Shown: positions 44,315 to 56,710 of the stretch, one piece after another
How the letters are laid out: every line of letters begins with the position of its first letter
How positions within the stretch are numbered: position 1 is the stretch's first letter
From: Nothopassalora personata
Lineage: Eukaryota; Ascomycota; Dothideomycetes; Mycosphaerellales; Mycosphaerellaceae
NCBI GenBank assembly: GCA_033816765.1
Contig: CM066295.1
Location: forward strand, 2,542,001-2,606,000
Direction: 5' to 3'
DNA: 64,000 nt
The notes under the pieces: model-generated
The model's database searches: none
The model's input: only the letters and a program-made list of their open reading frames with translations
Told to the model about the DNA's origin: nothing
Translations under genes and position numbers: made by a program

Positions 44315-46151
44315 ATGAAGTACCAAGAATACCAGTCACCCCCGCCTCTTGGGCACGCTGTTCCTATGTCGACGGAGCACGCGATATCCGTGCAATTTCC
44401 TAACTGGAATGACGTCGCGGGTTATGGAGCCGGAAAGACAGAAGTCACTGAAGCTCTGCAAAATGGCTATCCCAGAACATTTCTGCACACATACGTTCAA
44501 GAGGTATGCATCATTCAACTGGTCGCACCACAGCGAGGCTGCATTCCGAGATTAATATACGAAACACTAGTTTTTCGACCTGTGTCTCCAGGATCTTCCA
44601 CCATCTGTGGAAAGCATTGCAGTGTTTCCTGATTACAACAGCGCCGCAGATTGTCGATCTTTCCTGATTAACGAGTCGAACACGTCGAATGGTGTTGCCA
44701 ATGAGGTGGATATTTCGCTCTTCGCTGTGAACATCAGCAAGGGAATGTCTCAGTCCGAAGCCGAATTTGCAGGCATACCTCAGCTGTATGCTGTTACGCA
44801 TCCGCGTTGCTTAGAAGAACAAAAAATGACGTTCTGGAGGCTGAATGGCCGTGGAATCTCTTCGAGGCTGGCAAAACAGTGTCTCCGATGCAGCAAATGC
44901 CAGCTAACGCCTGTTACAGGCTCGCTACCAGAGTCACCGTCTATCCAGCCTCTGCTCGTCTATGAGATACTTCGCAAGCGGGTAGCCAACCTGCTCTCGC
45001 GCGCCCCTATCAATGTCAAGAAGTCTCTGCCGATCTGCAAGGACGTGTACCTAAGCGGATCAGGCATGGCTGCGCTCTATCACGTAAACCAGTCACTTTT
45101 ACGATGGCGAAGCGCCGACATTGTCATGCTCGGGTTCCCGTACGAGCTCTCTATCAAGATGATTGAGACGACTGGTATGCCATATCACCTTTATAGCTTC
45201 GGCACCGATGCAGACATCGACAATCTGGAATCGCTCTTGATCATGCGAGCCAAGGAGGGCAGTAAGATTCAATCTGTATGGTGCGAGTGTCCCAACAACC
45301 CGGTCCTGCGAACGCCAGACATGCACAGAGTGCGAGATCTGGCGAACAAGTACGATTTCCTTTTCGTCGTGGACGATACAATAGGGAGCGCGGCCAATAT
45401 CGATGTGACAGATGTTGCGGATATTATAGTCACATCCTTGACTAAGAATTTCAGTGGCTATGCTAATGTTCTTGGAGGATCGTAAGTCTCGCAGTCCGCC
45501 TAGACGCTTGTCAGTACACACTATTAACAGGCCGAGGACGATAGTGTCACTTTGAACCCGAATTTTCGCCATTACCGCGACCTCAGCACCGTCTTTGCGG
45601 CAACTCATGTAAACAATCTCTACTTGGAGGACGCTCTCCAGCTGGAGTTGAACAGCCGCGATTGCCTCGAGCGTTTTACGCAGCAGAATAAGACTGCTAC
45701 CTATCTGGTTGACTTTCTGTTTCCCTACGTCGCTGATCCGGAAAGCGCTTTGACTGCTGTTTACTCGCCTCGCGTCTGCTGGAGCCGAGAAAACTACATC
45801 AAATTCATGCGCCCTACAACGGACGAGTTCGAGGCGGGATTTGGCTCAGTATTTGGGGTTGATTTTCAAAGCACCATACAGGCGGCGGCATTCTTCGACA
45901 ACTTCCCTGTATGTAAAGGGCCTTCCTTTGGCGCGAATGTCACCATTGCGCTACCCTATGTTCAATTGGTCATGCAGAAACAGAAAGAATGGGCAAGAGG
46001 GCATGGGTTGAGTGAATGCCTAATTCGGATTTCTGTCGGTCTCGAAGATCCAGAGCTATTGCTTGGGCTTGTCAAAGGAGCGTTGCGAGCAGCGGATCAG
46101 GCTAAAGTGCAAGAGCTGCCTGAACGTCGAGGTGAAGGCACATTCACATAA
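44315..46151 (+). CDS. Cystathionine gamma-synthase-like PLP enzyme
   Basis: Three exons, 44315-44503, 44592-45481 and 45545-46151, with introns of 88 and 63 bp, give 561 residues, the usual size of fungal cystathionine gamma-synthase (CGS) proteins. The N-terminal block (PLGHAVPMSTEHAISVQFPN, GYPRTFLHTYVQE) is the fungal CGS start. Then come the catalytic fold blocks DVYLSGSGMAALYHVNQSL, SVWCECPNNPVLRTPDM, FLFVVDDTIGSAANID and IIVTSLTKNFSGYANVLGGS with the PLP-binding Lys; exon 3 resumes with VTLNPNFRHYRDL. CGS proper makes cystathionine from O-acetylhomoserine (in fungi) and cysteine. Copies in biosynthetic clusters (LolC, CndF) do gamma-replacement with other nucleophiles. Its place next to the NIS gene suggests the latter (inference). 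The third-exon acceptor (GATAG) was chosen because it restores the frame. Confidence 0.88.
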
Positions 46152-49100
46152 GGTTGTTCACCCAACTCTATAGTGACTTCTACCCCCAATACAATTATCT
46201 ACAATCCTCCATATCAAAACACCACGATCACCTTGTCAAATAGCTCCACATAAAGAGAGGTTGCAGCACGGGACCATGGCCAGCATCTGGAGAATGAGAC
46301 GGAGGCAGCCAACCTGTCAAAAAACATAAGAGAACCATCAATGGGCCGGCATCGACCCTTCTGAGAAGGAGAACGAAGCGCTAGAGAGCGCCATATCCCG
46401 CAGACCACAACGAGCGGCCAGCCTCCCTCGAAGGGCGTCAGAAGGTCTGCAGAGCAACTAATTCACTCGTACCGGCAGCCAGCGAATGGCCTCGATGCAG
46501 ACCCGGAATCACGAGCTACACAAACACACTATATCATAATACAATACAATTTGCGAAAGTCGAGAAATACTGTCATGGCCAGTATGCTCCGTTTTGACTA
46601 GTTATGTGGCGAGTGTAAGTGAATGACTAGCTTGCTTGTGATTGCTTGTGTACTTGTCCTTGTCATTGTCCTATCTACAAGTGAATAAGTATGCCTTTAT
46701 ATACCCTTTGCGCCAAGATGTACGCGTAAGCATCGAATCACATGGGCTGTGAGTGAATGCTATAGAACGTACTAGCAAACCTTATTACGTAGATGAATAC
46801 TACGTATTATGTTGCTGCATTCGGGTGGCGACGGCTAAATCTGACACTCCCTGATCACAGGGTAGCCGACATGGATGTTTTCGCGATTCAAGAGCCATAG
46901 CGCAATCCATTCATGACAACGACACACCGCCCAGATGAGATATTGTTGCATCTGCGTTACCCGTCAGGACAGTACCGATCGGCCGGCAAGAGCGTGGTTT
47001 ATCATCAACAACCGACTCGACAGTACTTCTTGGCAGTTTCAGGCACAAACAAGAGGTGCGTGTTCGCTTCCGTGGCTTCTCATCAAACTCGACCCAGAGA
47101 GTGTCGGCACAAGCTTAGGCATCCACAACATGGGCAACCCACCTCGAGGAACAGCGGACCGCGAAAGCGTGCTTCCGCAGCTGCATCAGCTCCTCGAGCC
47201 AGACACATCAGATGAGCAGCTAGTCTTTGGCGACTCCAGCCGACACCATAGCACGTTTGGTGGAGAAGGTCTCGAACTTCGCTCGCGAGTGACGAGTCAC
47301 ACGACCTGATGCAAATTACTTCCATCCCCTCTGGTTGTACGTCACGCACGTTAGACGCACGCCAGTCTGCAAAAGTCATATAGCTTACCGCCTTTAAAGG
47401 CTCCACGTACCCGTATTTGATTGGCTGTAGAAGAGGTAGCAAGGGTTTAATATATACACCGTGGGCCGGATTTCGTTGCATGATTCCCCGTCTATATAGA
47501 GCCATGGTACATCACCAAGCATCCGCACGATAGACCGCAGCAGTGCATTTTCTCCGCGCCTGCTTTCTCCCGAGGCTTTCTACCTCACCCAAGATAATAG
47601 GCTAATGCCGTGTGCTGAAACCCTTGGCCAACTGAATCGGATCTCACCGTCACCTACTATGCAGACCCGTCAAACAATTGGCCAATATTGTTTGGTCATC
47701 GTCCACCCTCCGTGCCGCCTTCTTACTAGCCTTTGGCGAGCACACGACCACGGCTCCGATCCCTTAGCACGATTACTAATTTTGGCAAAGAGGATCTGGA
47801 CAGCCACTTTCTCACCGCCAACAGCCACTTTCATACTCTCTGCCTGAGGCACCGTACCCTGTACAAGCTTATTCTACCCATATTCAAAATATTCTCCCTA
47901 TTGTAACTTTCTCAAACCACTACCTACATACACGATATATGGGTCCAAGTTATTACAGAAATATATAGTTTAATTTTCCAGTCTAGTCTTTATATACACA
48001 CCGTGCTGTTGCTATATCGCGATATATCATATGATTGTTCAGTAGGTTCGGAAGTGCCGGCTTAGGCCTAGAAGAGAGCCTATACCTCCACCGAGCTTTT
48101 TCGGGAGCCCCTCCTTTACCTGCTGCAGTTGGAGAAGGTGGCAAGCGCCGCTTAAAGAGGGCGGAGCATAGTCAATCTAATGCGGTAATAGACTATCTTA
48201 AGCCTAGGCCGCAAAAGTGAGCAATACTGCTATAGATACTAGCGTATTGAAGCCCTGGAGGGTGTTGTTCTTCACGACTTTGAAGGCAATAGGCTCGTCA
48301 TTCTCGAAGTCTGGATTAGGCAGGAAGCCTCTACTACTAACGGTCCATTTATGTCTATATTTAGATATATAAAGGATCGCATCAAACTAAGTACTTCTTG
48401 TTATACATTTATATATGCCATAATAATGTAGTTACAGAGTTGTTCCCTGTAGGTGAAGAAGTAGGTATTGTGCAAAGCTTATGAAACGTAGCTGAGGAGA
48501 ACGCTGGTAACGATGTTCCAGGCCACCCTGCCATTGGTAGTGTGATCCAATGTACTGAAACGATGAGCTAAGAGAAAGGGATGTTCGTATGTCGTGGATG
48601 CGGTAAAGGCAAAGCCTGGGGATGTCGTTACTGCTGCCATTGCTGCAATGAGAATCCTGGCTAGGGCTAGATTCGTATTGCCAGTTTCTATGTCACGATT
48701 GACTCACAAGGGATCAGCGATCGGAACCTGCACTTCATCTGGCAGAGTTCATTAAGTTTGTTCGGGCCTTTGTACACGTTGTAAATGCCAAGCATATCTG
48801 CAAGAAAGAGTCCGTGAAAGTTGCCATCAAAGATCTTTGCCAAGTCGGTCCAATACTGAAGCCCTTAATGCGGTTCTCCGGATGTCGCCACATGCCTGCT
48901 GATGCATTAGCATTATGTCAACCGCAACGACGAGATCTTGAGTCCTTCCAGCTGAGACATGTCCGGGCGTGGCCATAGAGAATGCGTCCAGAATCCATTT
49001 CTTCGGAGTCGGGTGCAGGTCGCCCATGTCATCATGTCTCGGTAGAGATGTTATGTTGATGTGACAAACTGCAAGCGGTAGTGATGCATTGGAATAGACT

Positions 49101-49550
49101 GTGCTTTCGTCGAGAGCATATACTTAGTGGTTGGCCGTCCTCTTCCTGCCGAGTTTGGCTGAGTGTGCAACTAGTCGTGGATGAATGCATACTTCTGATC
49201 ACGCCATATCAACCAAAAGCACTCAGCAACTCTGCTCATGCCTTTGGGGAGGCCGCGGCGGCGACGGCGAGGTCTCGGACCTCTTCAAGGGTCGTGATGT
49301 TGTCGCTTGGTCTCCAGTGTCGACCCGAATGCTTGCGACAAGCCAATATCTAAGATCTCAACGTTCGCAGGGCAGACTCATCCCTGGAATGATGCTATCC
49401 ATAGCACATGGCAATAGTGGCTCTTTTATCCTCCTGCTCTTGAGAGCTTCCTGGCCCTGAGATGAAAGTCGCTGCTACTTTTGATGCTCGTTTCCCGGAT
49501 AGTTACTCCTTCAAGACTATTCTTCATCTCGCAAAGACTTAGTAAAGGAG
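46152..49550. other. Gene-poor stretch, no confident gene
   Basis: Small frames occur, for example 46935-47309 plus (124 codons, with IINNRLDSTSWQFQAQTRG) and 47083-47505 minus, but none has a recognisable domain. A stretch at 48580-48660 encodes a Cys-rich run (CRGCGKGKAWGCRYCCHCC) that soon meets a stop and is not supported. 47860-48450 is AT-rich. The region may contain decayed genes or old repeats that I cannot identify. Confidence 0.4.
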
Positions 49551-51009
49551 ATGTCTAGGACAGCTGTCCCGGGACCGCCAATTTCTCCAGCAGTCGGCTA
49601 TGGAGTGGTGGGTGGCGTAAGTCTGGCTTTCGCCATAGGCGAGACTTTACATCTTTGAGCTTTAATGTCTCCGCATTGCCTCGATCCATGCATGGTCATT
49701 GTGACTCGACTGCTCAAGTGACAGTCTGGTGAGACAACGCCACGACCGAGACTGCGTTGCTCAGGGCGAGTTATCTGACGTACTGGTATGGAATTGCATT
49801 GCGCGTATGGTAGGCAAACGGACAATCGACAATGATATGCATGTTCGCGTGGCTAGCGATACAGGCAAAACTGAAGGTGCCCAATGCGCATGCTTTACTG
49901 GATTTAATCAGGGCGCGCTATGGTACTGTGGCTCACCTGATCTGGATTGCGTTGTGCTTGCTCGACGACCTTTTGACCTTCTCGTCGAAGCTTGTAGGAG
50001 GATCGGCTGCAGTATCGAGCCTGACTGATGTCAACTGGTGGCTGCAACGTATTTGTTACCTCTAGATTAGGTATGGTCGTCTACACTCACTTCGGAGGCC
50101 TAAGGGCAATGTTTTGGTCAGACTACATCCACGCATTTATCATCATGATCATCTTCGTATGGTTCACCATCAGGTTGTTGGCGACGAAAGAGATTGGATC
50201 CATCAGGCAGTTGTACAAAATCATTAAGCCGATGGGAGAGACCTATCCAGTGTCCGGTAATTAGGAGAGGCGTTACCTTGCTATAACGAGCAATGAGTCG
50301 GCGTACTTCGGCATCATCCACGTGCTCACAAACTTTGGCGTAGTATTCCTCAACACCTGGTCCTGGCAGAAAGGACTCGCCGCTGAAGTTGCAGCAGCTG
50401 TTTCTGAGAATATTCTTGGCGGTAATGCGTATTCCGCAATTCCCTTCGCGCTGGGTACCGTCATGGGCCTTGGTGCACTGACCCTGGAGAGTACACCGGC
50501 ATTTCCTACATAATCTCGAAGAATGACACGGGAAATAGTCTCCAATGGGCTCGTGCTGCCAACGTGTCTCAAGCTCTCGCTGGCAAGGGAAGTGTAGAGG
50601 CAGTGCTTACGATAGTCTTCATGGGCTGCACAAGCATAACCTCAGGTCAGCTTATCGCCATGAGCTCCATCTTCTCCTTCGACATATATGGGACTTACAT
50701 CGATAAGAACGCGACAAACAGGCAGCTGATCAACATATCGCACGTCAGCGTTGTCGAATCCTAGTTGATTGTTTCCAGCATTGCCGCAGGCTTCCATGAA
50801 GGAGGTGTCGATCTGAACTTGCTTCTGTACATGCTGTGATCTGTCCAGGCACGTCTCCGGCAGCTTTCGCGCTGGTGTGGAAGCGCCAACCCCAATTTGC
50901 AGCCATAATATCACCATTGATTAGCATTGCCTGCGGTGTCGGAATGTGGCTAGGCATCGCTAATTATATGTTTGTTGTAGATAGGTATTTGACGAGTACA
51001 AGCTTCTAG
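49551..51009 (+). pseudogene. DUR3-like urea/polyamine:sodium-solute symporter gene, broken
   Basis: Pieces of a sodium/solute symporter of the fungal DUR3 type follow one another in order through several frames and stops. The start is MSRTAVPGPPISPAVGYGVV, then a stop at about 49658; next IQAKLKVPNAHALLDLIRAR, GGLRAMFWSDYIHAFIIMII, IIHVLTNFGVVFLNTWSWQK, AIPFALGTVMGLGALTLEST, VLTIVFMGCTSITSGQLIAM, SSIFSFDIYGTYIDKNATNR and, near the end, a hydrophobic WLGIANYMF tail to the TAG at 51007-51009. DUR3 proteins import urea and polyamines across the plasma membrane. In-frame stops (for example 50262-50264, 50511-50513, 50762-50764) and frame changes make it non-functional. Its position next to the repeat block suggests decay linked to it. 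Confidence 0.8.
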
Positions 51010-51152
51010 ATTGAAACGATAGGGTGTATTAGTAATCCTTATGAATTGCTATCGGGTGTGAGACTATCTAGCTATAGAAATAGTGTAATATAGTGTATAT
51101 GTGCTAAGTCCTAACTAATATAGCTATTAGTTACCTAATTTATAACACTCCC

Positions 51153-51358
51153 TGTCACGATCCAAGCGTGCACCGGCGCTGCAGCCTAATCAAACCTGAG
51201 GTAGCAGCGGCCAAGAATCAGGTGACATTGATTAGTCACCTACAGTCTTTTTATAAGCAGCCCTTTCAATTCTAGCTTAGACACATGCAATCTACTATCT
51301 GCTTTTAAGACACCTTTATGAGCCTATTTTATAACTTCCAACCACTTGTAACGTAATA
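51153..51358 (+). repeat. Probable 5' LTR of the second Copia element
   Basis: 206 bp delimited by TGTCACGA at the left and the primer-binding site at the right. The partner LTR is outside the window, so the left edge is inferred. It retains many CpA/TpG, unlike the internal part. Confidence 0.6.
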
Positions 51359-51369
51359 GTTATAAGCCC
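51359..51369 (+). other. Copia primer-binding site, half-tRNA initiator-Met type
   Basis: GTTATAAGCCC, the same 11 bases as next to the 5' LTR of the first Copia element; complementary to the initiator tRNA-Met anticodon region after undoing one TG to TA change. Confidence 0.65.
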
Positions 51370-54300
51370 GACAGGCGCTCACTAACGTTCGCTGCACAAA
51401 AGAAGCCCTAGAAAGTAGGTTTTGCATCGTTATCAGCCAGTTATTAAAGCACTACTGCAAACCACTATAGAGACCCTAGGGGACCTACTACTGCGTTCAT
51501 TAGGCCTATTAACACCGTTATAGCGACTTCCGAGACATCCGGTAGTACCGGTATCCTACCGTAAGCTACTATCGTTCTTAAGAGTCCTAACTAATAGGAC
51601 AAGTTTAATAGGTAAATAGAGCTCTACGTAGAGTCTCTAAACATCTAGAAGTATGTAGATCCGACCGGCACCGCCTAGGAGCCTATCGAGCCTATGTATA
51701 TAAGCATAGACGAGATCCACGATGTATACTATTTAGCACAGGAAGGCAATAAGGCTATAGATCGTAAGTTCCTTAAACTTAAGTAGTCTAATGCCGACCG
51801 CAAGTAACGGCAGTACGACCTATTCGCTACCGCTAGGTCCAAGTTAGTTACATACCTAATTCGGACTACTACCGATCTTAGGCACGAGCTTATATACGGT
51901 AAGAAGACCCTTAGAGACAAGTACAAGGCTCTATAGGGCTAGTATAGTCTAGACGACATGCTACGTAAGCGGTAGCTCACTCTTAAGCTATCTAGGCTTT
52001 AAAAGAGCTAAGTACGGAGGATCGACGACTAGTGCTTAGACTAGCTTGTCTTATAGACTAAGATAGCTAGGTGTAGGCACGCCGAGCACGACGATCTTAG
52101 TAGGCATCTACTACTTGCTATTTAGTAGAAAGCACTAGCATTTAGTACTGCTCTATATAATAAGTAGAGACGCGATAGCGAAAGCCTACTATTGTTAAAG
52201 CTTACTAAGCGATACCTCGAATGGATCCGCGACACTATACTAGTTATAAGTAACGGTCGATTAGTCTTTATAACCTTCGTAGGCAAGCTATTAGCCGAAC
52301 ACGATCCTCTAGAAGTCCTACCGACCCTAGCACCTATAGTAGGCATAGGGGGTAAGAATAACAATAATAACAATAACACGCGTAGCCGTAGCCGCGGCGA
52401 TAAGAGCCGTGACCGTAGTAATAAGGACAATAAGAATAGTAATAAGCTAAGCGGCTACTAGAACATTACCGGCGAGCCTAAGGACAATTGCTATCCGTCG
52501 CTAGGCAAATGCGATGTAATTAACCCTAAGATCCGCCTATTACTAGATTAACGCATAGAGTAGTGGAAGAAGTACTAGATTAACTTTATTAACTACTATA
52601 TAGGCGACGATAGTAAGCGTCTCTTAAAGGTGCTCAATCGCTATAGCATAGATAAAGAACGCGACAAGGCTATTACTAAGGGCAAAACAACACTAAATGG
52701 CTTTACTAGCCTTACTGTCCTTTTAAGCTTAATAAGCTAATTAAGCTTTAACTTTAGGGATTGTTAGGTATACGACAACTGCTCGGACACCTACGTCATT
52801 AATTACTATAATTAGTAGGGCGTAGAGTTTATTACTAAGCGCCTAACTACCGCCTACATCTAGGCTAGTACTACTACGTTCCCTATTGTAGCAATAGGAC
52901 GTGTTTATATAAAGATACAGGGGTATTCATTTAACTTCATAGATATTACCTACTACTTAGGCTTTTATGTAAATGTTATCTCTTATTCTCGTATAGAAGT
53001 AGCCGGACTCTAGTAGCATAGCCGTACTAATTCGGTGTATCACAATAACACTAAATTGATAGATCTACACTGCCCGACTGGCATAATCCCCTTCTTTAAG
53101 GTGGTTACACCGCCTTAATTAGAGATGGTCTACTAATAGCTATTAAGTACCGATAGGAGCATCCTACTAAAGATTACTAAGAAACACCGCACAGCGCACT
53201 TTATTAGCACAATTGGTAAGGGTGATACTATATAAACACCGCCTGTTTAGGACTCTAACGGCGACCGTACCGTTATAGCAGTAATAAATAACATAGGGGG
53301 TACTAAAGGAGTAGTAACGTCTAGCACGACCCCCATTAAACACCGTAAGCTCTTAGGCCGCTAGTAGCACTAAATCTTCGGCTATATTAGCGCTAAACGC
53401 TTTAACTAGCTTCCGTTTAGAGTTGAGGGGGTGGTTATTAACCCTAATGTACCTAAAGCACCCCTTACTACACATTACAGAGCATGTAGCCTAGCTAAGG
53501 CACATAAAGTGTTTAATAGGACTAAGCCAATTAGGGCAATAACTTCCTATAGGCACGTAGCTATGGATTTAGCTAAGTTTACACTAGCATATAATAGTAA
53601 TCGTTACCTAGTTCATTTCTACGATTTAGATACCTACGGGCACTTTTAATTCACTATTAAGAATAGGGACTAACTATTAGTATTGGCTTGCTTTAACAGC
53701 CTACTTAGCTTTATTAATTTCATTAGGCGTAGGTTTGTTTACTTCTATAGCGATAATGAAGTAGCTATTAGTACAGCCTTCCGCTTAACTATTAATAACA
53801 ATTAAATTGAGTAGCACAACACTGCTAATTACGCGTCTAACTAGGACCTAGTAGAACGAGCGGGCGGCGTTATTATTACGATGTCTCGCATAATCCGCAT
53901 TTATGCTCGTCTACCTAAAAAGCTCTAGAATAAATGCATAGTAGCTACCGTCTACATTCTCTAGCGGTTACTAATCTAATTAAAAGGCTAGAAGACTCCC
54001 TTCGAATTAGCAATAGGTAGGGTACTAAATGTAGGCTATATAGTAGTGTACGGCTACCTAGCCTACGTATACATTTATGGCACCACTTAACTAGGTAAGA
54101 CTAAGAAGCTTAAAGAACAAGCACTCATCGGATACCTTGTAGGCTACGACTCTACTAACATCTATAGGGTGTAGGACCTATCGAAAGATAGGGTTATACG
54201 GGTAAAGGACGTCCTCTTTAATAAGACTACGTTTTACGACCTATTAATTCTTACTACTAGTTACTTAACCCCTATTAAGAACATCGTAATAGTAGAACCG

Positions 54301-55026
54301 GCTAAAGAGCCTAAACAGTACTACGACCTATATGTAGCTTACTATAAGTAGGACACAGCATAGGCCGAGGGGGTAGAAGAATAGGCTTAATAGTAGCCGC
54401 TCTATTAAACCCCTCGTTAATACGCCTATTAACAATTACTGCTTAGGCATAAACTATACTAGCTATAACACCGAGCGCTAGTAACATTTAACTAACCTAA
54501 AGGTAATAGCAGTTTCTAGCTACTTAATTAGCCGTTATTAAATAACGCTATAACCCCTACACTTTTACGAGACTAGGTTAAATCCGGGGTCGAACCATCG
54601 ACTAATGAGAGCATAGAGAACTCCGACTATAATAACAGTTATTAAAACAACGCGGTTAACAGTAACGCGTCTTAATAGTACATTAACGACTTTAAGTAGC
54701 AATTAATAGATACACTTATAGAGGAAGACCGTAAGGAGATAATAGTAGACATAGATGCTTCGACGACTCTAGATGTCGCTACCGCTCCTCCTTTAGTAAT
54801 CCCCTTCGAAGAACTTAGTTAAATAGATAAGTTTTCCCCTAATTCTAACTATACCCTTACCGACACTAGGAAGAGGCTCCGAACCGCCTACTTCTACCAT
54901 GCTCTACACAATATCATGGTCGCTAATGTTGTTATTAGCTAGATAGCGGGCATCCGCCCGAGACCTCGTTACCTAGGACGTAAGTACTACAATGTCGTAC
55001 GAACACGCCGATCCTCCCCCATACGC

Positions 55027-55184
55027 TGTTACGGGTAAACGACGTGTATACTAAGGTTCTATGTAGTATGCAATAAGTTCGATACGGAAGAAGGAGAAAA
55101 CCGAGCGAAGCCCGGAATAAAGGAAACGGAGTTAGGTCCGTACGGGCTTAGCCCGTACTAAGATGTAAGGGCTCGCCCCTTACA
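55027..55184 (-). repeat. LTR of the second Gypsy copy
   Basis: 158 bp. Same start and end motifs as the LTRs of the Gypsy element at 23785-30585, with a more diverged middle. Confidence 0.85.
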
Positions 55185-56710
55185 TTACCCCCCCTCTCCC
55201 CTCCGCCGCCTATAGCGTCTCCTCCGCTTACTTATTGTCGCATTCACGTGCGTGAACGTAGCGATCCCCTATTATTTACCCTAAGCCTATTGTTCTAGCT
55301 GTTTTTATTGCTTAGCGCTTTTTTCTAACCTTATTCCTTATTGTCCTTACTCTATTTACTCTACGTTCTATCGTGAAGCTCACAATAGCAAGCCGTCGAA
55401 GGCCGTGCCTTTATTATCGGGTCCCGCCGTCGCTACGTTATAGTATTGTTACCTAGGTAAGTGTAAGGTTTCGTATTATTACCTATATAACAATAGCTAT
55501 TGTTACATATAAATAATAGGACTCTAGAATATATCTACCGGATCGCTTTCTCTTTCTTTCTTTCTTTTTACTCGGTAACTATTAAGCGTATGTATATAAA
55601 TACACCCTTTAATAGCACCCTCCCTCCTCTTCCTCTACTAGCCCTATTACCTCCGCCCCTCTCTACGATCCTCTTCGCCCTCGATCCGATTCTTTCTCGC
55701 CGCGCTCCGATAGAAACTAACCGGATTCTAGCACTACTAATACAATAGCCTCTAACTACTATATCTTTAATTAATACTATTAAGTAAGTCCGATTCTTTT
55801 AAACCGGCCTCCGATCCTTTTTAACCGGTTTCTAGTAGAAAACATGCTCTACTACTGCCTAGAGTACGCTAACTCTAGCCGCAATTACGTGGGCCCTACC
55901 GTAAGTCGCCTAAGTCCGACGTTTTTTAGCCGGACTCCGCTTATCAACATCCGTAGGCCGCTACCTAAGTCCGTAGCTGCGACGAGTGCCGCCGCCTTTA
56001 GAAGCGCTACCGCCCGCTATAAGTCGCTCTCTAACCCTTTTCGACCGGACTCCGCTAACCCCCTATAGCCTAGCACTCTACTATAAGGCGTACGCGGCCT
56101 AGACCCGTACCGGTAACGACTCTAAGGAGTAAGTCTCCGGCCTCCGATCGTTTTGCGTCGGCTAACACTTGAAAAGCACTAAATTCGACTATCTTAAGAA
56201 GGTTATTAAGGCTTAGCGCCCGCTCTCTAAGCTCGAGGCCGATAGTCTACTATCCGGGTAATTTTCACCGGTCTCCGATTGAAAACTACCGCTAACCGTC
56301 TCTTAGTCCTATAGCTACTAAGGTTACTAGCTCCATAGAGGGAGCCATTAACGCGTAAGCTAGCTCGTAAGTATCGCACTCCGATTGAAAGACGTCGCTA
56401 ACCGATCATTCTCTAGCGGCCCCGTCCCTCCTACCCTCCGCCTTAGTACCCGCCGCGACATGTCTTAAGTGGTCTCCGGTAGTTTTCGCGCGGGCCGCGG
56501 TCGGGCTATTATAATGCTTTTACTATCCCCGTACGGGGACGGCCGGCCTCCGCTTTGTTTTAGTCGGGCCCCGCTACCTCTTAGCGGTATAAATAAATGA
56601 AATTCTTTAAAACTTTTTCCTTTTCTCACGTACTCTTAATCTAACTCCTACTCCTAAACGCCTATACCTATGTTAACTAACCCGTAATCCGTTACTTACC
56701 TATCGCCTAT
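55027..56710 (-). mobile_element. Second copy of the Gypsy family, 3' part, interrupted by another element
   Basis: The 158-bp LTR (55027-55184, TGTTACGGG to CCCTTACA) closely resembles the 162-bp LTRs at 23785 and 30424. The following C-rich tract (polypurine tract on the minus strand), the CAATAGCTATTGTTACAT motif, and a long non-coding stretch all parallel 23947-25400. Near 56710 the similarity ends where another LTR begins. The rest of this copy (pol, gag, 5' LTR) should lie beyond the window. It is inserted into the plus-strand Copia just upstream of its RT. RIP-mutated, with no coding capacity in this part. Confidence 0.75.

Larger units (their letters stand above)
51153..55026 (+). mobile_element. 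Second Copia-type LTR retrotransposon, plus strand, RIP-mutated, interrupted
   Basis: A probable 5' LTR (51153-51358, TGTCACGA...ACGTAATA, i.e. TG...CA with a CA to TA change) is followed by an 11-base primer-binding site. Through RIP stops the plus strand encodes a Gag-like region from about 51700, an Asn/Arg-rich linker (52340-52450), a protease-like region, the pre-integrase block, and integrase: AKAHKVFNRTKPIRAITSYR with AMDLAKFTLAYNSNRYLVHF at 53431-53649, then FVYFYSDNEVA and ALIGYLVGYDSTNIYRVQDL. It stops just before the reverse transcriptase because a Gypsy element (55027 on) is inserted; the rest should lie beyond the window. It is a different family from the Copia at 15804. Confidence 0.8.

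Noticed and set aside
48580..48664. Cys-rich run (CRGCGKGKAWGCRYCCHCC)
   Set aside because: It ends at a stop after about 25 codons and has no start or domain context.
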